From: Lachnospiraceae bacterium
GTDB taxonomy: Bacteria > Bacillota > Clostridia > Lachnospirales > Lachnospiraceae
Length of the DNA: 64,000 bases
NCBI GenBank assembly: GCA_024682835.1
Contig: JAIKYU010000017.1
Span: 82,651-146,650 of the forward strand
Reading direction: 5' to 3'
The translations under genes and the position numbers were made by a program. This document shows positions 17,718 to 25,635 of the stretch, piece after piece (positions within the stretch are counted from its first letter, which is position 1; each line of letters starts with the position of its first letter). The notes beneath the pieces are model-generated. The model saw nothing but the letters and a program-made list of their open reading frames with translations, was not told where the DNA came from and ran no database searches.

Positions 17718-19544
17718 ATGTGCGGAATTGTCGGATATATCGGTAAAAGACAGGCAGCACCCGTGATTCTGGACGGTTTGGAACGTCTGGAGTACCGGGG
17801 GTATGATTCTGCGGGTATTGCGGTGCAGCACGAGGGTGCCATACAGGTCGCAAAGGCTACCGGTCGGCTGGAGGCATTGTACCATCTGACCCGGGGAGGG
17901 ACGACACTTCTGGGCACTTCAGGAATCGGCCACACCCGCTGGGCGACCCACGGGGTTCCCAATGATGTGAATGCGCACCCGCATACAAACGAACACGGCA
18001 CGATCGCCGTCGTGCAGAACGGGATTATCGAAAACTATATCGCCCTGCGTGAACGGCTCAAATCCAAAGGGTATACCTTCGTCTCGGAAACGGACACAGA
18101 GGTGGTGGCGCATCTGCTGGATTATTACTATCAGGGCGACGCCAGAAAAGCAATCATTCAGGTTTTGCAGCATATCGAAGGATCCTATGCCCTGGGCATC
18201 CAGTTTGCGGATCAGCCGGAAGCGATATTCGGTGTCCGTAAGGGGTGTCCGCTGATCATTGGTCTGGGGGACGGTGAGACCTTTATGGCCAGTGATGTGA
18301 CGGCTGTCCTCAAGCATACCAGACGGGTCATGTACCCGGGAGAGCTGGAGATCGCGGAGCTTGGGACGGAAGGTGTACAACTGTTCACGACTGACGAGGA
18401 ACCGGTCACCAGAGAGGTGTCCGAGGTCGCCTGGGATATCAGCGCGGCGGAAAAGGGCGGCTATGAGCATTTCATGCTCAAGGAGATGATGGAGCAGCCG
18501 AAGGTGGTTCGCGACACGCTCTCTCCGCACATCCGGGACGGACGGATCGAAATCGAGGAACTGAAAATATCCGATGAAGACCTGGCCCGGGTGAACAGGG
18601 TGTTCTTTGTCGCCTGCGGAAGCGCCTATCATACGGGAGTTACCGCAAAGTACATATTTGAGAGCCTGGCCAGACTGCGCGTGGAGACGGATCTGGCATC
18701 GGAGTTTATCTATCGGGATCCGCTGCTGGACAAGGATGATCTGGTGGTTGTCATCAGCCAGTCCGGGGAGACGGCGGACACGAAGGAAGCGCTGAAAATG
18801 GCCAGGGAGGCCGGATGCCGGGTGCTGGCCATCGTCAATGTGGTTGGCAGCTCCATCGCGCGGGAAGCGGATTTCGTCATGTATACGATGGCGGGACCGG
18901 AGATCGCGGTGGCGACGACCAAGGCATACAGCGCGCAGCTGATCGATCTCTATCTGCTCGCGATGAAATTTGCCTCTGCGAGGGGCTATCTCCACGGACG
19001 GAAGCTGAAAAGCATGATGGAGGATCTGGCCAAGCTTCCGGAGCAGATCGAGCTGATGCTGAACAGCAGGGAGAAGATTCAACGGATCGCCAACCGGTTT
19101 ATTGCCGCGCGAGATGTGTTTTTTATCGGACGCGGGATCGATTATGCGATTTCACTGGAAGGCTCCCTGAAGCTGAAGGAGATTTCCTATATTCATTCCG
19201 AGGCCTATGCGGCTGGTGAGCTGAAGCACGGAACCATCGCCCTTTTGGAGGAGGGGTCGCTCGTGGCGGCTGTTTCCACGCAGCCCTCTCTTCATGCGAA
19301 GCTGCTCTCCAATATCAAAGAGGTGAAGGCGAGAGGTGCAGTTGTGCTTGGCGTGACGACCATGGGCAACCGGGAAATCGAGCAGGAATCGGATTTCTGC
19401 GTGACCCTGCCGGAGACGAATCCGCTTTTTGCGAATTCTCTGGCAATTATCCCGCTGCAGATGCTGGCCTACTATATCGCAGTCGGACGCGGCTGTGACG
19501 TGGATAAGCCGCGAAATCTAGCAAAGAGTGTGACGGTGGAGTAA
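17718..19544 (+). CDS. glmS: Glutamine-fructose-6-phosphate aminotransferase (isomerising)
   Basis: 608 residues, full length. MCGIVGYIG exposes the N-terminal Cys nucleophile of the glutaminase domain after Met removal, and GIGHTRWATHG follows. Two SIS sugar-isomerase domains contain VACGSAYHTG, SQSGETADT and SEAYAAGELKHG, and the C-terminus is the conserved KPRNLAKSVTVE. It makes glucosamine-6-phosphate from fructose-6-P and glutamine, the first step to UDP-GlcNAc for wall and polysaccharide. Only 45 bases separate it from the previous gene, with GGGAGG before the ATG, so there is no room for a glmS ribozyme. Its stop is directly followed by the start of a small alarmone synthetase. Confidence 0.97.
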   Translation: MCGIVGYIGKRQAAPVILDGLERLEYRGYDSAGIAVQHEGAIQVAKATGRLEALYHLTRGGTTLLGTSGIGHTRWATHGVPNDVNAHPHTNEHGTIAVVQNGIIENYIALRERLKSKGYTFVSETDTEVVAHLLDYYYQGDARKAIIQVLQHIEGSYALGIQFADQPEAIFGVRKGCPLIIGLGDGETFMASDVTAVLKHTRRVMYPGELEIAELGTEGVQLFTTDEEPVTREVSEVAWDISAAEKGGYEHFMLKEMMEQPKVVRDTLSPHIRDGRIEIEELKISDEDLARVNRVFFVACGSAYHTGVTAKYIFESLARLRVETDLASEFIYRDPLLDKDDLVVVISQSGETADTKEALKMAREAGCRVLAIVNVVGSSIAREADFVMYTMAGPEIAVATTKAYSAQLIDLYLLAMKFASARGYLHGRKLKSMMEDLAKLPEQIELMLNSREKIQRIANRFIAARDVFFIGRGIDYAISLEGSLKLKEISYIHSEAYAAGELKHGTIALLEEGSLVAAVSTQPSLHAKLLSNIKEVKARGAVVLGVTTMGNREIEQESDFCVTLPETNPLFANSLAIIPLQMLAYYIAVGRGCDVDKPRNLAKSVTVE

Positions 19545-20192
19545 ATGGAACTGGTAAGAGGCGAAGGAAGCGAGGTCAAAAGCTGGAAGGAGGTTCAACT
19601 CCTTTATTCTTCTGCGCTCAAACAGATTGCTACCAAGATCGAGATCCTGAATGATGAGTTTCAGCATGTGCATCGTTATAATCCGATTGAGCATGTAACC
19701 AAGCGGATCAAGACCTCCGAGAGCATCGTCAAAAAGCTCAAGAGTCATGGCTATGAGCCGACGATCGAAAACATGGTGAAATATGTCAATGATATCGCCG
19801 GCATCCGTGTGATCTGTTCCTTCACCTCGGATATCTACCGCATTGCACAGATGATCGGCAAGCAGAGTGATATCAAGGTGGTGGCGGTCAAGGATTACAT
19901 ACAGCATCCGAAGGAAAGCGGCTACCGCAGCTATCATATGATCGTCGCCATTCCGGTGTATCTGTCCGACCGGATCATTGAAACCAAGGTGGAGATGCAG
20001 ATCCGGACAGTTGCCATGGATTTCTGGGCGAGCCTGGAGCACAAGATCCAGTACAAATTCGAAGGCAATGCCCCGTCCCACATCAACACGGAATTGATGG
20101 AGTGCGCGCGCATGGTCTCGGAACTGGATGAGCGCATGCTGCAGCTGAATGAGGAGATCGAAGCGATCCGCGCGGGAGAGATGGAGGAATAA
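19545..20192 (+). CDS. relQ: Small alarmone synthetase, RelQ/YjbM-type (p)ppGpp synthetase
   Basis: 215 residues, the size of single-domain synthetases without a hydrolase domain. HVTKRIKTSESIVKKLK, DIAGIRVIC, HPKESGYRSYH and EMQIRTVAMDFWASLEHK are the conserved synthetase motifs for GDP/GTP binding and the metal site. It transfers pyrophosphate from ATP to GDP or GTP, forming the stringent alarmone, probably as a homotetramer. The ATG follows the glmS stop with no gap (TAAATG) and a GGTGGAG site lies in the glmS end, so both are translated together. This couples an amino-sugar flux gene with an alarmone gene. RelP versus RelQ was decided only by general resemblance. Confidence 0.88.
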   Translation: MELVRGEGSEVKSWKEVQLLYSSALKQIATKIEILNDEFQHVHRYNPIEHVTKRIKTSESIVKKLKSHGYEPTIENMVKYVNDIAGIRVICSFTSDIYRIAQMIGKQSDIKVVAVKDYIQHPKESGYRSYHMIVAIPVYLSDRIIETKVEMQIRTVAMDFWASLEHKIQYKFEGNAPSHINTELMECARMVSELDERMLQLNEEIEAIRAGEMEE

Positions 20193-20202
20193 AAAGAGGA
20201 GT

Positions 20203-20228
20203 GCCCGGGCACCTTGCGGCACCCGGGC
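20203..20228 (+). terminator. GC-rich hairpin after the alarmone synthetase gene (no T-run)
   Basis: Arms GCCCGGG (20203-20209) and CCCGGGC (20222-20228) with a 12-base loop, 11 bases after the stop. No T-run follows, so it may be a weak terminator or an mRNA 3' stabiliser. Confidence 0.4.
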
Positions 20229-20258
20229 GATTATGAAAAACTGTCGTTATAGAGGAAG

Positions 20259-20325
20259 AATGTTTTCTCTCGCTTCTCGTCTGAAAACATTGTAGCGAAA
20301 AAATATGAACAAATTATGAACAAAC
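20259..20325. repeat. Inverted repeat and tandem 11-bp repeat in AT-rich intergenic region
   Basis: A perfect 9-bp inverted repeat, AATGTTTTC (20259-20267) and GAAAACATT (20283-20291), is followed by two 11-bp units starting TATGAACAAA at 20304 and 20315. The block lies in the 247-base gap before the coiled-coil gene. It could be a regulator-binding site or part of a terminator. I see no convincing -35/-10 pair in the gap. Confidence 0.5.
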
Positions 20326-20439
20326 GGAAAACATGATGTAAAAGTGCACAAAAAAGATGGTCCATAAAGAGAAATTTATGGTAAATTTATACAAAAAGTG
20401 TCGGTAAACAACAGACGTTGTTATCAGAGGGGAAAAGCC

Positions 20440-21567
20440 ATGTATGACAGAAACAGCAATCGAGGACAGGGAATGCGTTATCAGGAAGGTGCGTACGGTG
20501 CATCGGACGGGTTTATGGACAGGTTGACACGGATGGGGCAGGAGGCAATGCCTTATGGAAGGGAAACCGCGCCCAGACGGATGGACGATGAGTATGGCGG
20601 TATGGCACAGGGCGGCGATTTTGGCGGTCCGGCCATGGGACCGATGAATCCTGCCATGAATATGGGACCGGAGCTGGCCCGCAGACAGGCGATGCCGCAG
20701 CAGATGCAACAGGCGATGCCGCAGCAGATGCAACAGGCGATGCCGCAGCCGATGCCGCAGATGATGACGGGTGCGGCGGAAGCGGAGGCGTTAAACGGGC
20801 TGATCGGACAGCTGCGGACGCAGATGGAAGACATGCGGGCGGTTTATGAAAAGAATGCGGCCTGTGTGGATGAGATCCGTGAGATCATCGATGCGGAGGA
20901 CCGCCGGATCCGGCTTATGCTGGAACAGGCCAATCAGGCGGCGGAGGCGGTCAAAAATGCGCCGGCGCAGCAGGAAGCCGCCGCCGTCAGTGCGGATGCC
21001 GCTTCGGCTTCGCTTGACAAGATCAGGGAATTACTGGACGCCCGTGCGGAGGAGGATCGAAAGATCCATGATCAGGAAAAGACGGAACGGGAGGCCAGAC
21101 ACGAGGAACGGGAACGTCGTGCCGAGGAGCGCGCCAATCTGGAGAATGCGCGCAGAGAGGCCGATGCACGCCGCCATGAGGAATTGGAACAGACCATCGC
21201 GGGTCTTCAGTCAGAGTTTAACCGCTTCGGTATACAGATGGACAATGTGACCCAGAGTATCAACGCTGTGGCGGATATGAGCGGCTTGGCGGAGAAGCTC
21301 AGTGAGCGGGCTGATGTGACGGATAAAAACACCCATGACGTGGGTGTGCGCATTTATCGCAATGTTCAGGCAGCGATGAATGATTATCTTGCCAAGCAGA
21401 CCTCTACGCTTGACACGACTATCACGGGACTCAATCAGCGGATTGAAGCAATGGAGGACACCATCCTGCACAGACGCAACGCCATGACACCGATCACGAT
21501 TGCGGCGCTGGTGACCGGGCTCGTGAATCTCGGAGTACTGGTTCTTTACATTCTCAGTCATTTTTGA
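20440..21567 (+). CDS. Coiled-coil protein with Met/Gln/Pro repeats and C-terminal membrane anchor, unknown function
   Basis: 375 residues from ATG 20440, which follows AGAGGGGAAA; an upstream in-frame GTG (20398) lacks such a site. Residues 1-90 are Gly/Met/Gln-rich, ending in QAMPQQMQ repeats. From about 105 to 345 the protein is highly charged (EERERRAEER-type) and strongly predicted by eye to be coiled coil. The C-terminus has one transmembrane segment (ITIAALVTGLVNLGVLVLYIL). I do not recognise a family. The layout, a long cytoplasmic rod with a tail anchor, suggests a scaffolding, division-associated or secretion-related role, but this is a guess. The next gene, a wall peptidase, overlaps its end. 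Confidence 0.75.
   Translation: MYDRNSNRGQGMRYQEGAYGASDGFMDRLTRMGQEAMPYGRETAPRRMDDEYGGMAQGGDFGGPAMGPMNPAMNMGPELARRQAMPQQMQQAMPQQMQQAMPQPMPQMMTGAAEAEALNGLIGQLRTQMEDMRAVYEKNAACVDEIREIIDAEDRRIRLMLEQANQAAEAVKNAPAQQEAAAVSADAASASLDKIRELLDARAEEDRKIHDQEKTEREARHEERERRAEERANLENARREADARRHEELEQTIAGLQSEFNRFGIQMDNVTQSINAVADMSGLAEKLSERADVTDKNTHDVGVRIYRNVQAAMNDYLAKQTSTLDTTITGLNQRIEAMEDTILHRRNAMTPITIAALVTGLVNLGVLVLYILSHF
20686..20748 (+). repeat. 24-bp tandem repeat inside the coiled-coil gene
   Basis: Two perfect 24-bp copies starting CAGGCGATGCCGCAG at 20686 and 20710, then a 15-base partial third copy at 20734. They encode QAMPQQMQ units. The copy number may vary between strains by slippage without changing the frame. 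Confidence 0.85.
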
Positions 21568-23180
21568 TCGCACGGGTGTTCCGAAGAAGTCTGAAAAATC
21601 GTATTCGTGTTCATGTGATTCTGGCATCAGCTGCAGCCTGTTTCCTCTGGCTACTCCTGATGCCTGATTTTCGTGTGGAGAGAAGCGCAAGGGATATGCG
21701 TCTGGCGGTCACGCTCAATAATATTTCCGTCGGCACGCTCGCGTCCAGAGAGGAGGCGCTTTCCTGTCTTCGTGCAGCGCGCCGCACCTTTGCGAAGGAA
21801 AGGATCCATGTGTCAGGCGGGACGCTTGCCCTTTCCGACGCAGAGCTGTCCGTAACGAACATCACGAATATCGCGGGAGCGGATCAGCGGATCGATGCGC
21901 CGGAGGAGGTGGCAAAATCCATGCTGGCTGTTTTGCGGGGAAATGTACACGCAACGCTGGGCAAGCACTACACGGTCAAAATTGACGACTATTCCGTTAA
22001 TCTGGCGAGTGCGGAGGAGGTGCTTTCGCTCCTCGATACGGCGCTGGCCATGTATGATCCGGACGGCCGGTATCATTCCTCCCTGATATTGGAGCCAACC
22101 AGAGAGGTCAATGTGCTGACGGCCAGGGTGGAAAGTACGGAGCCGGAGACAGATAAGGATACGGACGAGCCGCTTTTTCCGGCCGGAGGAGCCTTCCAGG
22201 AGCTTTCACGGGTTGCGGGCGAAACGGAAAAGAGCGCAGAGGATATGGATTTCTCCGAATTTCCTCTTGGTCTCTTTTCCATGAGCTTCGCGGACAGGAT
22301 CGAAGTCGTGGAGGCCTATCTGCCGGAGAGCGAGCTCACGGAGCTGGATACGGCCATCGCAGAGGTGACCAAGGACCGAGAGACGCCGCAGGTCTATGAG
22401 GTGAAGAGCGGAGACACGCTTTCGGTTATCGCGGAGAAATTCGGACTGACCGTGGATGCCATTATATCCATGAACGAGACACTGGAGGATGCGGGATCCA
22501 CGATCCGTCCTGAGGACGAGATTATCGTCACCGTGCCGGAACCGGAGCTGGCTGTCCGGTATGAGACGGAGGAGTACATTGAGGAGAGCTATGAAGCCGA
22601 GCCCGTCATCGTGCCTAATGATGAATGGTATACCAACCATTCCGTCACACTTCAGGAGCCGTCCTCCGGCTATCATAAGATCATTTCCAAAACCACTTAT
22701 ATCAACCGGACGGAGGTTGCGCGTGACATCGTGAAGGAGGAAGTGACCTGGGAGGCGGTTCCCAAGATTATTGAGCGGGGGACCAAGGTGCCGCCCACCT
22801 ACATCAAGCCGATCTCGGGCGGCAGAATGACTTCCCCCTTCGGAAGACGCAAACGCCCGACGAAGGGCGCGAGCACCTACCACAAGGGAATTGACTGGGC
22901 GACACCGGTCGGCACGGCGGTTGTCGCGAGCTCGGCTGGGGTTGTGACCAAGGCGGGCTGGGGAAGCGGTTACGGATATGTCGTCTACATCCAGCATCCG
23001 AACGGAATGTCGACGCGGTACGGGCATCTCTCCAAGGTGCTGGTGAAGGCGGGACAGAGTGTGTCCCAGGGGCAGAAGATTGCGCTGTCCGGGAACACAG
23101 GAGTCAGCACGGGTCCGCATATACATTTTGAGATTCTGGTAAACGGCGCGCAGGTCAATCCGTTAAATTATCTAAACTGA
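21564..23180 (+). CDS. M23 family endopeptidase with LysM and G5 domains
   Basis: 538 residues. An N-terminal membrane anchor (about 12-27) is followed by a long region of unknown fold, a LysM domain (about 272-318, VYEVKSGDTLSVIAEKFG), a G5 domain (about 340-410) and a C-terminal M23 domain. The zinc ligands are His440/Asp444 in HKGID and His519/His521 in HIHFE. It probably cuts peptidoglycan cross-bridges on the cell surface, with LysM holding it to the wall. The TTG start overlaps the upstream stop and has no strong ribosome site, so translation is likely coupled; GTG 21576 is an alternative. LysM-G5-M23 order is common in Clostridia. Confidence 0.88.
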   Translation: MIARVFRRSLKNRIRVHVILASAAACFLWLLLMPDFRVERSARDMRLAVTLNNISVGTLASREEALSCLRAARRTFAKERIHVSGGTLALSDAELSVTNITNIAGADQRIDAPEEVAKSMLAVLRGNVHATLGKHYTVKIDDYSVNLASAEEVLSLLDTALAMYDPDGRYHSSLILEPTREVNVLTARVESTEPETDKDTDEPLFPAGGAFQELSRVAGETEKSAEDMDFSEFPLGLFSMSFADRIEVVEAYLPESELTELDTAIAEVTKDRETPQVYEVKSGDTLSVIAEKFGLTVDAIISMNETLEDAGSTIRPEDEIIVTVPEPELAVRYETEEYIEESYEAEPVIVPNDEWYTNHSVTLQEPSSGYHKIISKTTYINRTEVARDIVKEEVTWEAVPKIIERGTKVPPTYIKPISGGRMTSPFGRRKRPTKGASTYHKGIDWATPVGTAVVASSAGVVTKAGWGSGYGYVVYIQHPNGMSTRYGHLSKVLVKAGQSVSQGQKIALSGNTGVSTGPHIHFEILVNGAQVNPLNYLN

Positions 23181-23198
23181 TTCTATGCAAATGTTTTG

Positions 23199-23213
23199 TT
23201 GCGATTTATAATA
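23199..23213 (+). promoter_or_regulatory. -10 region only 6 bases before the HD-GYP start (leaderless mRNA candidate)
   Basis: TATAAT at 23207-23212 lies within TTGCGATTTATAATA; the ATG begins at 23219. A start site about 7 bases after the -10 box would fall on the ATG, and no ribosome site is present. The -35 box is poor (TATGCA 23184-23189 at 17 bases). Nearly the same 15-mer precedes murA. Confidence 0.6.
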
Positions 23214-23218
23214 GTGCT

Positions 23219-24292
23219 ATGAGACGAACGAAAACCGCCGATCTGGTTCCGGGAATGATTCTTGCCGATGATGTGTACAGTTACGACCGGACGGTCATGA
23301 TTCTTCCCAAGGGATCGGTTCTTAGCGACAAATCCATCACGCGGCTGGCGTTCTATTCCATTCTCCAGGTACTCGTCGAGGATGAACAGATCGGTCTGAG
23401 CCAAAAGGAGGAAGAGCCATCCTATGCGGAGAGGCTCAGGCAGACGCCTGCGTTTCAGAAGTTTCAGCAGGAATTCGAGGGAGAGGCGGAAAACTTCAAA
23501 GAACAGATCAATGATGTGGTGAAGCACAACCGCCCGCTGGATGTGGAAAGCATGATGTCTCCCGTTTACGCGCTGGTGAATGAGAGCACCGGGCCTTCCA
23601 ACGTCTTTGATATGCTGCACAGTCTGCGGCAGTATGACGACGCGACCTATGTGCACTGTATCAATGTGGCGCTGATCTGCAGCTGTCTGGCAAAATGGAT
23701 GCGGCTGTCGGAGGAGGAGATTCTGACGGCCACACAGGCGGGGCTTCTGCATGATATCGGCAAACTCCTCATTCCCGGGGAGATTATCACCAAGCCCTCG
23801 AAGCTTACGGAGGATGAGTATCACATTGTTCAGACGCACCCGAAACAGGGCTATGATATTCTGAAAACCCTTCCGATTAATGAACACATTAAATATGCGA
23901 CGTTGATGCACCATGAGCGCTGTGACGGGAGCGGATATCCGCTTAAGCTGACCGGGGAGAAAATCGACCCCGTCGCCAAGATCGTTGCGATTGCCGATGT
24001 CTACGATGCGACAACCTCGGCGCGTGTCTATCGCGGTCCGCAGTGTCCGTTTGTCGCCATTGCCCTGTTTGAAAACGAGGGGCTTCAGAAATACGACACC
24101 CGGGCGATCATGACATTCCTGTCGAACGTGGTGAACACCTATCTGCTCAATCGCGTCCGTCTCAACAACGGAATCGAGGGGGACATCGTTTTTATTAATC
24201 CCGATCATCTCTCACGCCCGACCATCAAGGCGGGCAACAGCTACATTGATCTGGCGCAGAATCCGGAGCTCTCCATCGAGATGATTGTGTAA
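23219..24292 (+). CDS. HD-GYP domain phosphohydrolase (probable cyclic di-GMP phosphodiesterase)
   Basis: 357 residues. Residues 1-60 are a DUF3391-like N-terminal segment starting LVPGMILADDVY. The HD-GYP domain carries His178/Asp179 in LLHDIGK and the signature HHERCDGSGYP (231-241). Family members hydrolyse cyclic di-GMP or other cyclic dinucleotides in the cytoplasm; some lack activity. The usual first metal ligand region (HCINVALIC) is present. The start is fixed by resemblance to family N-termini even though no ribosome site is seen, because a -10 box lies directly upstream. It may link second-messenger signals to the surface polysaccharide genes around it. Confidence 0.88.
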   Translation: MRRTKTADLVPGMILADDVYSYDRTVMILPKGSVLSDKSITRLAFYSILQVLVEDEQIGLSQKEEEPSYAERLRQTPAFQKFQQEFEGEAENFKEQINDVVKHNRPLDVESMMSPVYALVNESTGPSNVFDMLHSLRQYDDATYVHCINVALICSCLAKWMRLSEEEILTATQAGLLHDIGKLLIPGEIITKPSKLTEDEYHIVQTHPKQGYDILKTLPINEHIKYATLMHHERCDGSGYPLKLTGEKIDPVAKIVAIADVYDATTSARVYRGPQCPFVAIALFENEGLQKYDTRAIMTFLSNVVNTYLLNRVRLNNGIEGDIVFINPDHLSRPTIKAGNSYIDLAQNPELSIEMIV

Positions 24293-24304
24293 ACGGGTTA
24301 GCGG

Positions 24305-24333
24305 TTTACAAAGATGATTTTGTGATTTATAAT
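24305..24333 (+). promoter_or_regulatory. Promoter of murA, near-leaderless
   Basis: TTTACA (24305-24310), 17 bases, TATAAT (24328-24333): close to consensus. The murA ATG starts at 24343, nine bases after the -10 box, so the leader would be about 0-3 bases. No Shine-Dalgarno sequence is visible. Confidence 0.75.
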
Positions 24334-24342
24334 AACCGGGTT

Positions 24343-25635
24343 ATGGAAAAGTATATCATCAAGGGCGGTAACCCGCTGGTCGGAGAAGTGGAAATCACGG
24401 GCGCAAAGAATGCGGCACTCGCGATTCTTGCGGCGTCGGCCATGACAGATGAGACCGTCACGATTGAAAATATGCCGGACGAGGCGGATACCAATGTCCT
24501 TTTGGGGGCGATGAACGATATCGGTGTGTTCACGCACAGGACGACGCGTCATACCGTCCGTGTCAATGCAGCCAAGGCCAGGAACTGCCCGATCGACAAC
24601 GAGGACATCAAAAAGATCCGCGCCTCCTACTACCTGATCGGCGCCCTCCTCGGGAGGTTTCGACACGCAAGGGTGGTGCTGCCGGGCGGATGCGCCATCG
24701 GATTAAGGCCCATAGACCAGCACATGAAGGGATTTGCTGCGCTCGGAGCCGCCTGTCGCATCGAACACGGCTACATTGTCGCCGAGGCAAAGGAGCTTCA
24801 CGGAGCACATATTTATCTGGATGTGGTTTCCGTCGGAGCGACGATCAATATCATGATGGCGGCAACACTGGCATCCGGACAGACCATTATTGAAAATGCG
24901 GCCAAGGAACCGCATGTCGTCGATCTTGCCAACTTCCTGAACAGCATGGGGGCGCGAATCAAGGGCGCCGGAACGGATGTGATCCGTATCCGCGGCGTCG
25001 AGCGCCTGCACGGAACCGATTACGCGATCATTCCCGATCAGATCGAAGCGGGCACCTTCATGATGGCCAGTGCGGTGACGCGCGGAGATATCACCGTCCG
25101 CAACATCATTCCCAAGCATCTGGAATCCATCAGCGCAAAGCTCAAGGAAATGGGCTGTGAACTGAGTGAGCATGACGACGCGCTTCGCGTGATCTGCAAG
25201 GATCGGGTCAGGAGCACCCACGTAAAGACGCTTCCCTACCCGGGTTTCCCTACGGATATGCAGCCGCAGATCACGGTTGCACTGGGATTGTCTGCCGGGG
25301 TCAGCATCGTCACGGAATCGATTTTTGAGAACCGCTTCAAGTATATCGACGAGCTCACCTCCATGGGGGCAAACATCAAGGTGGAGGGAAGCACGGCCAT
25401 CATATCGGGCGTTGAACGCTACACGGGGGCACGCATCGCGGCTCCTGATCTGAGGGCAGGCGCGGCGCTTGTGCTGGCCGGTCTCGTAGCGGACGGCTTC
25501 ACCACAGTGGACAATATCCACTTTATTGAGCGGGGGTATGAGGATTTTTACATGAAGCTCAGGAGTCTCGGCGCCGTCATCGAACGCGTGGAGGATGACC
25601 GGAGCGAGCAGAAATTCAAACTCAAGTACGCCTGA
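24343..25635 (+). CDS. murA: UDP-N-acetylglucosamine 1-carboxyvinyltransferase
   Basis: 430 residues. The start at ATG 24343 gives the family N-terminus MEKYIIKGGNPLVGEV; an in-frame GTG at 24322 would place the promoter inside the gene. Lys22/Asn23 lie in GAKNAAL, and the catalytic Cys117 lies in PGGCAIGLRPIDQH, the fosfomycin target. It joins phosphoenolpyruvate to UDP-GlcNAc, the first committed peptidoglycan step in the cytoplasm. It uses the UDP-GlcNAc pool fed by GlmS upstream. Its last 14 bases overlap the end of the convergent YfhO-type gene. Confidence 0.96.
   Translation: MEKYIIKGGNPLVGEVEITGAKNAALAILAASAMTDETVTIENMPDEADTNVLLGAMNDIGVFTHRTTRHTVRVNAAKARNCPIDNEDIKKIRASYYLIGALLGRFRHARVVLPGGCAIGLRPIDQHMKGFAALGAACRIEHGYIVAEAKELHGAHIYLDVVSVGATINIMMAATLASGQTIIENAAKEPHVVDLANFLNSMGARIKGAGTDVIRIRGVERLHGTDYAIIPDQIEAGTFMMASAVTRGDITVRNIIPKHLESISAKLKEMGCELSEHDDALRVICKDRVRSTHVKTLPYPGFPTDMQPQITVALGLSAGVSIVTESIFENRFKYIDELTSMGANIKVEGSTAIISGVERYTGARIAAPDLRAGAALVLAGLVADGFTTVDNIHFIERGYEDFYMKLRSLGAVIERVEDDRSEQKFKLKYA

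Noticed and set aside
24322..24342. murA start at GTG 24322
   Set aside because: It would translate the promoter -10 region; the ATG at 24343 gives the normal MurA N-terminus.
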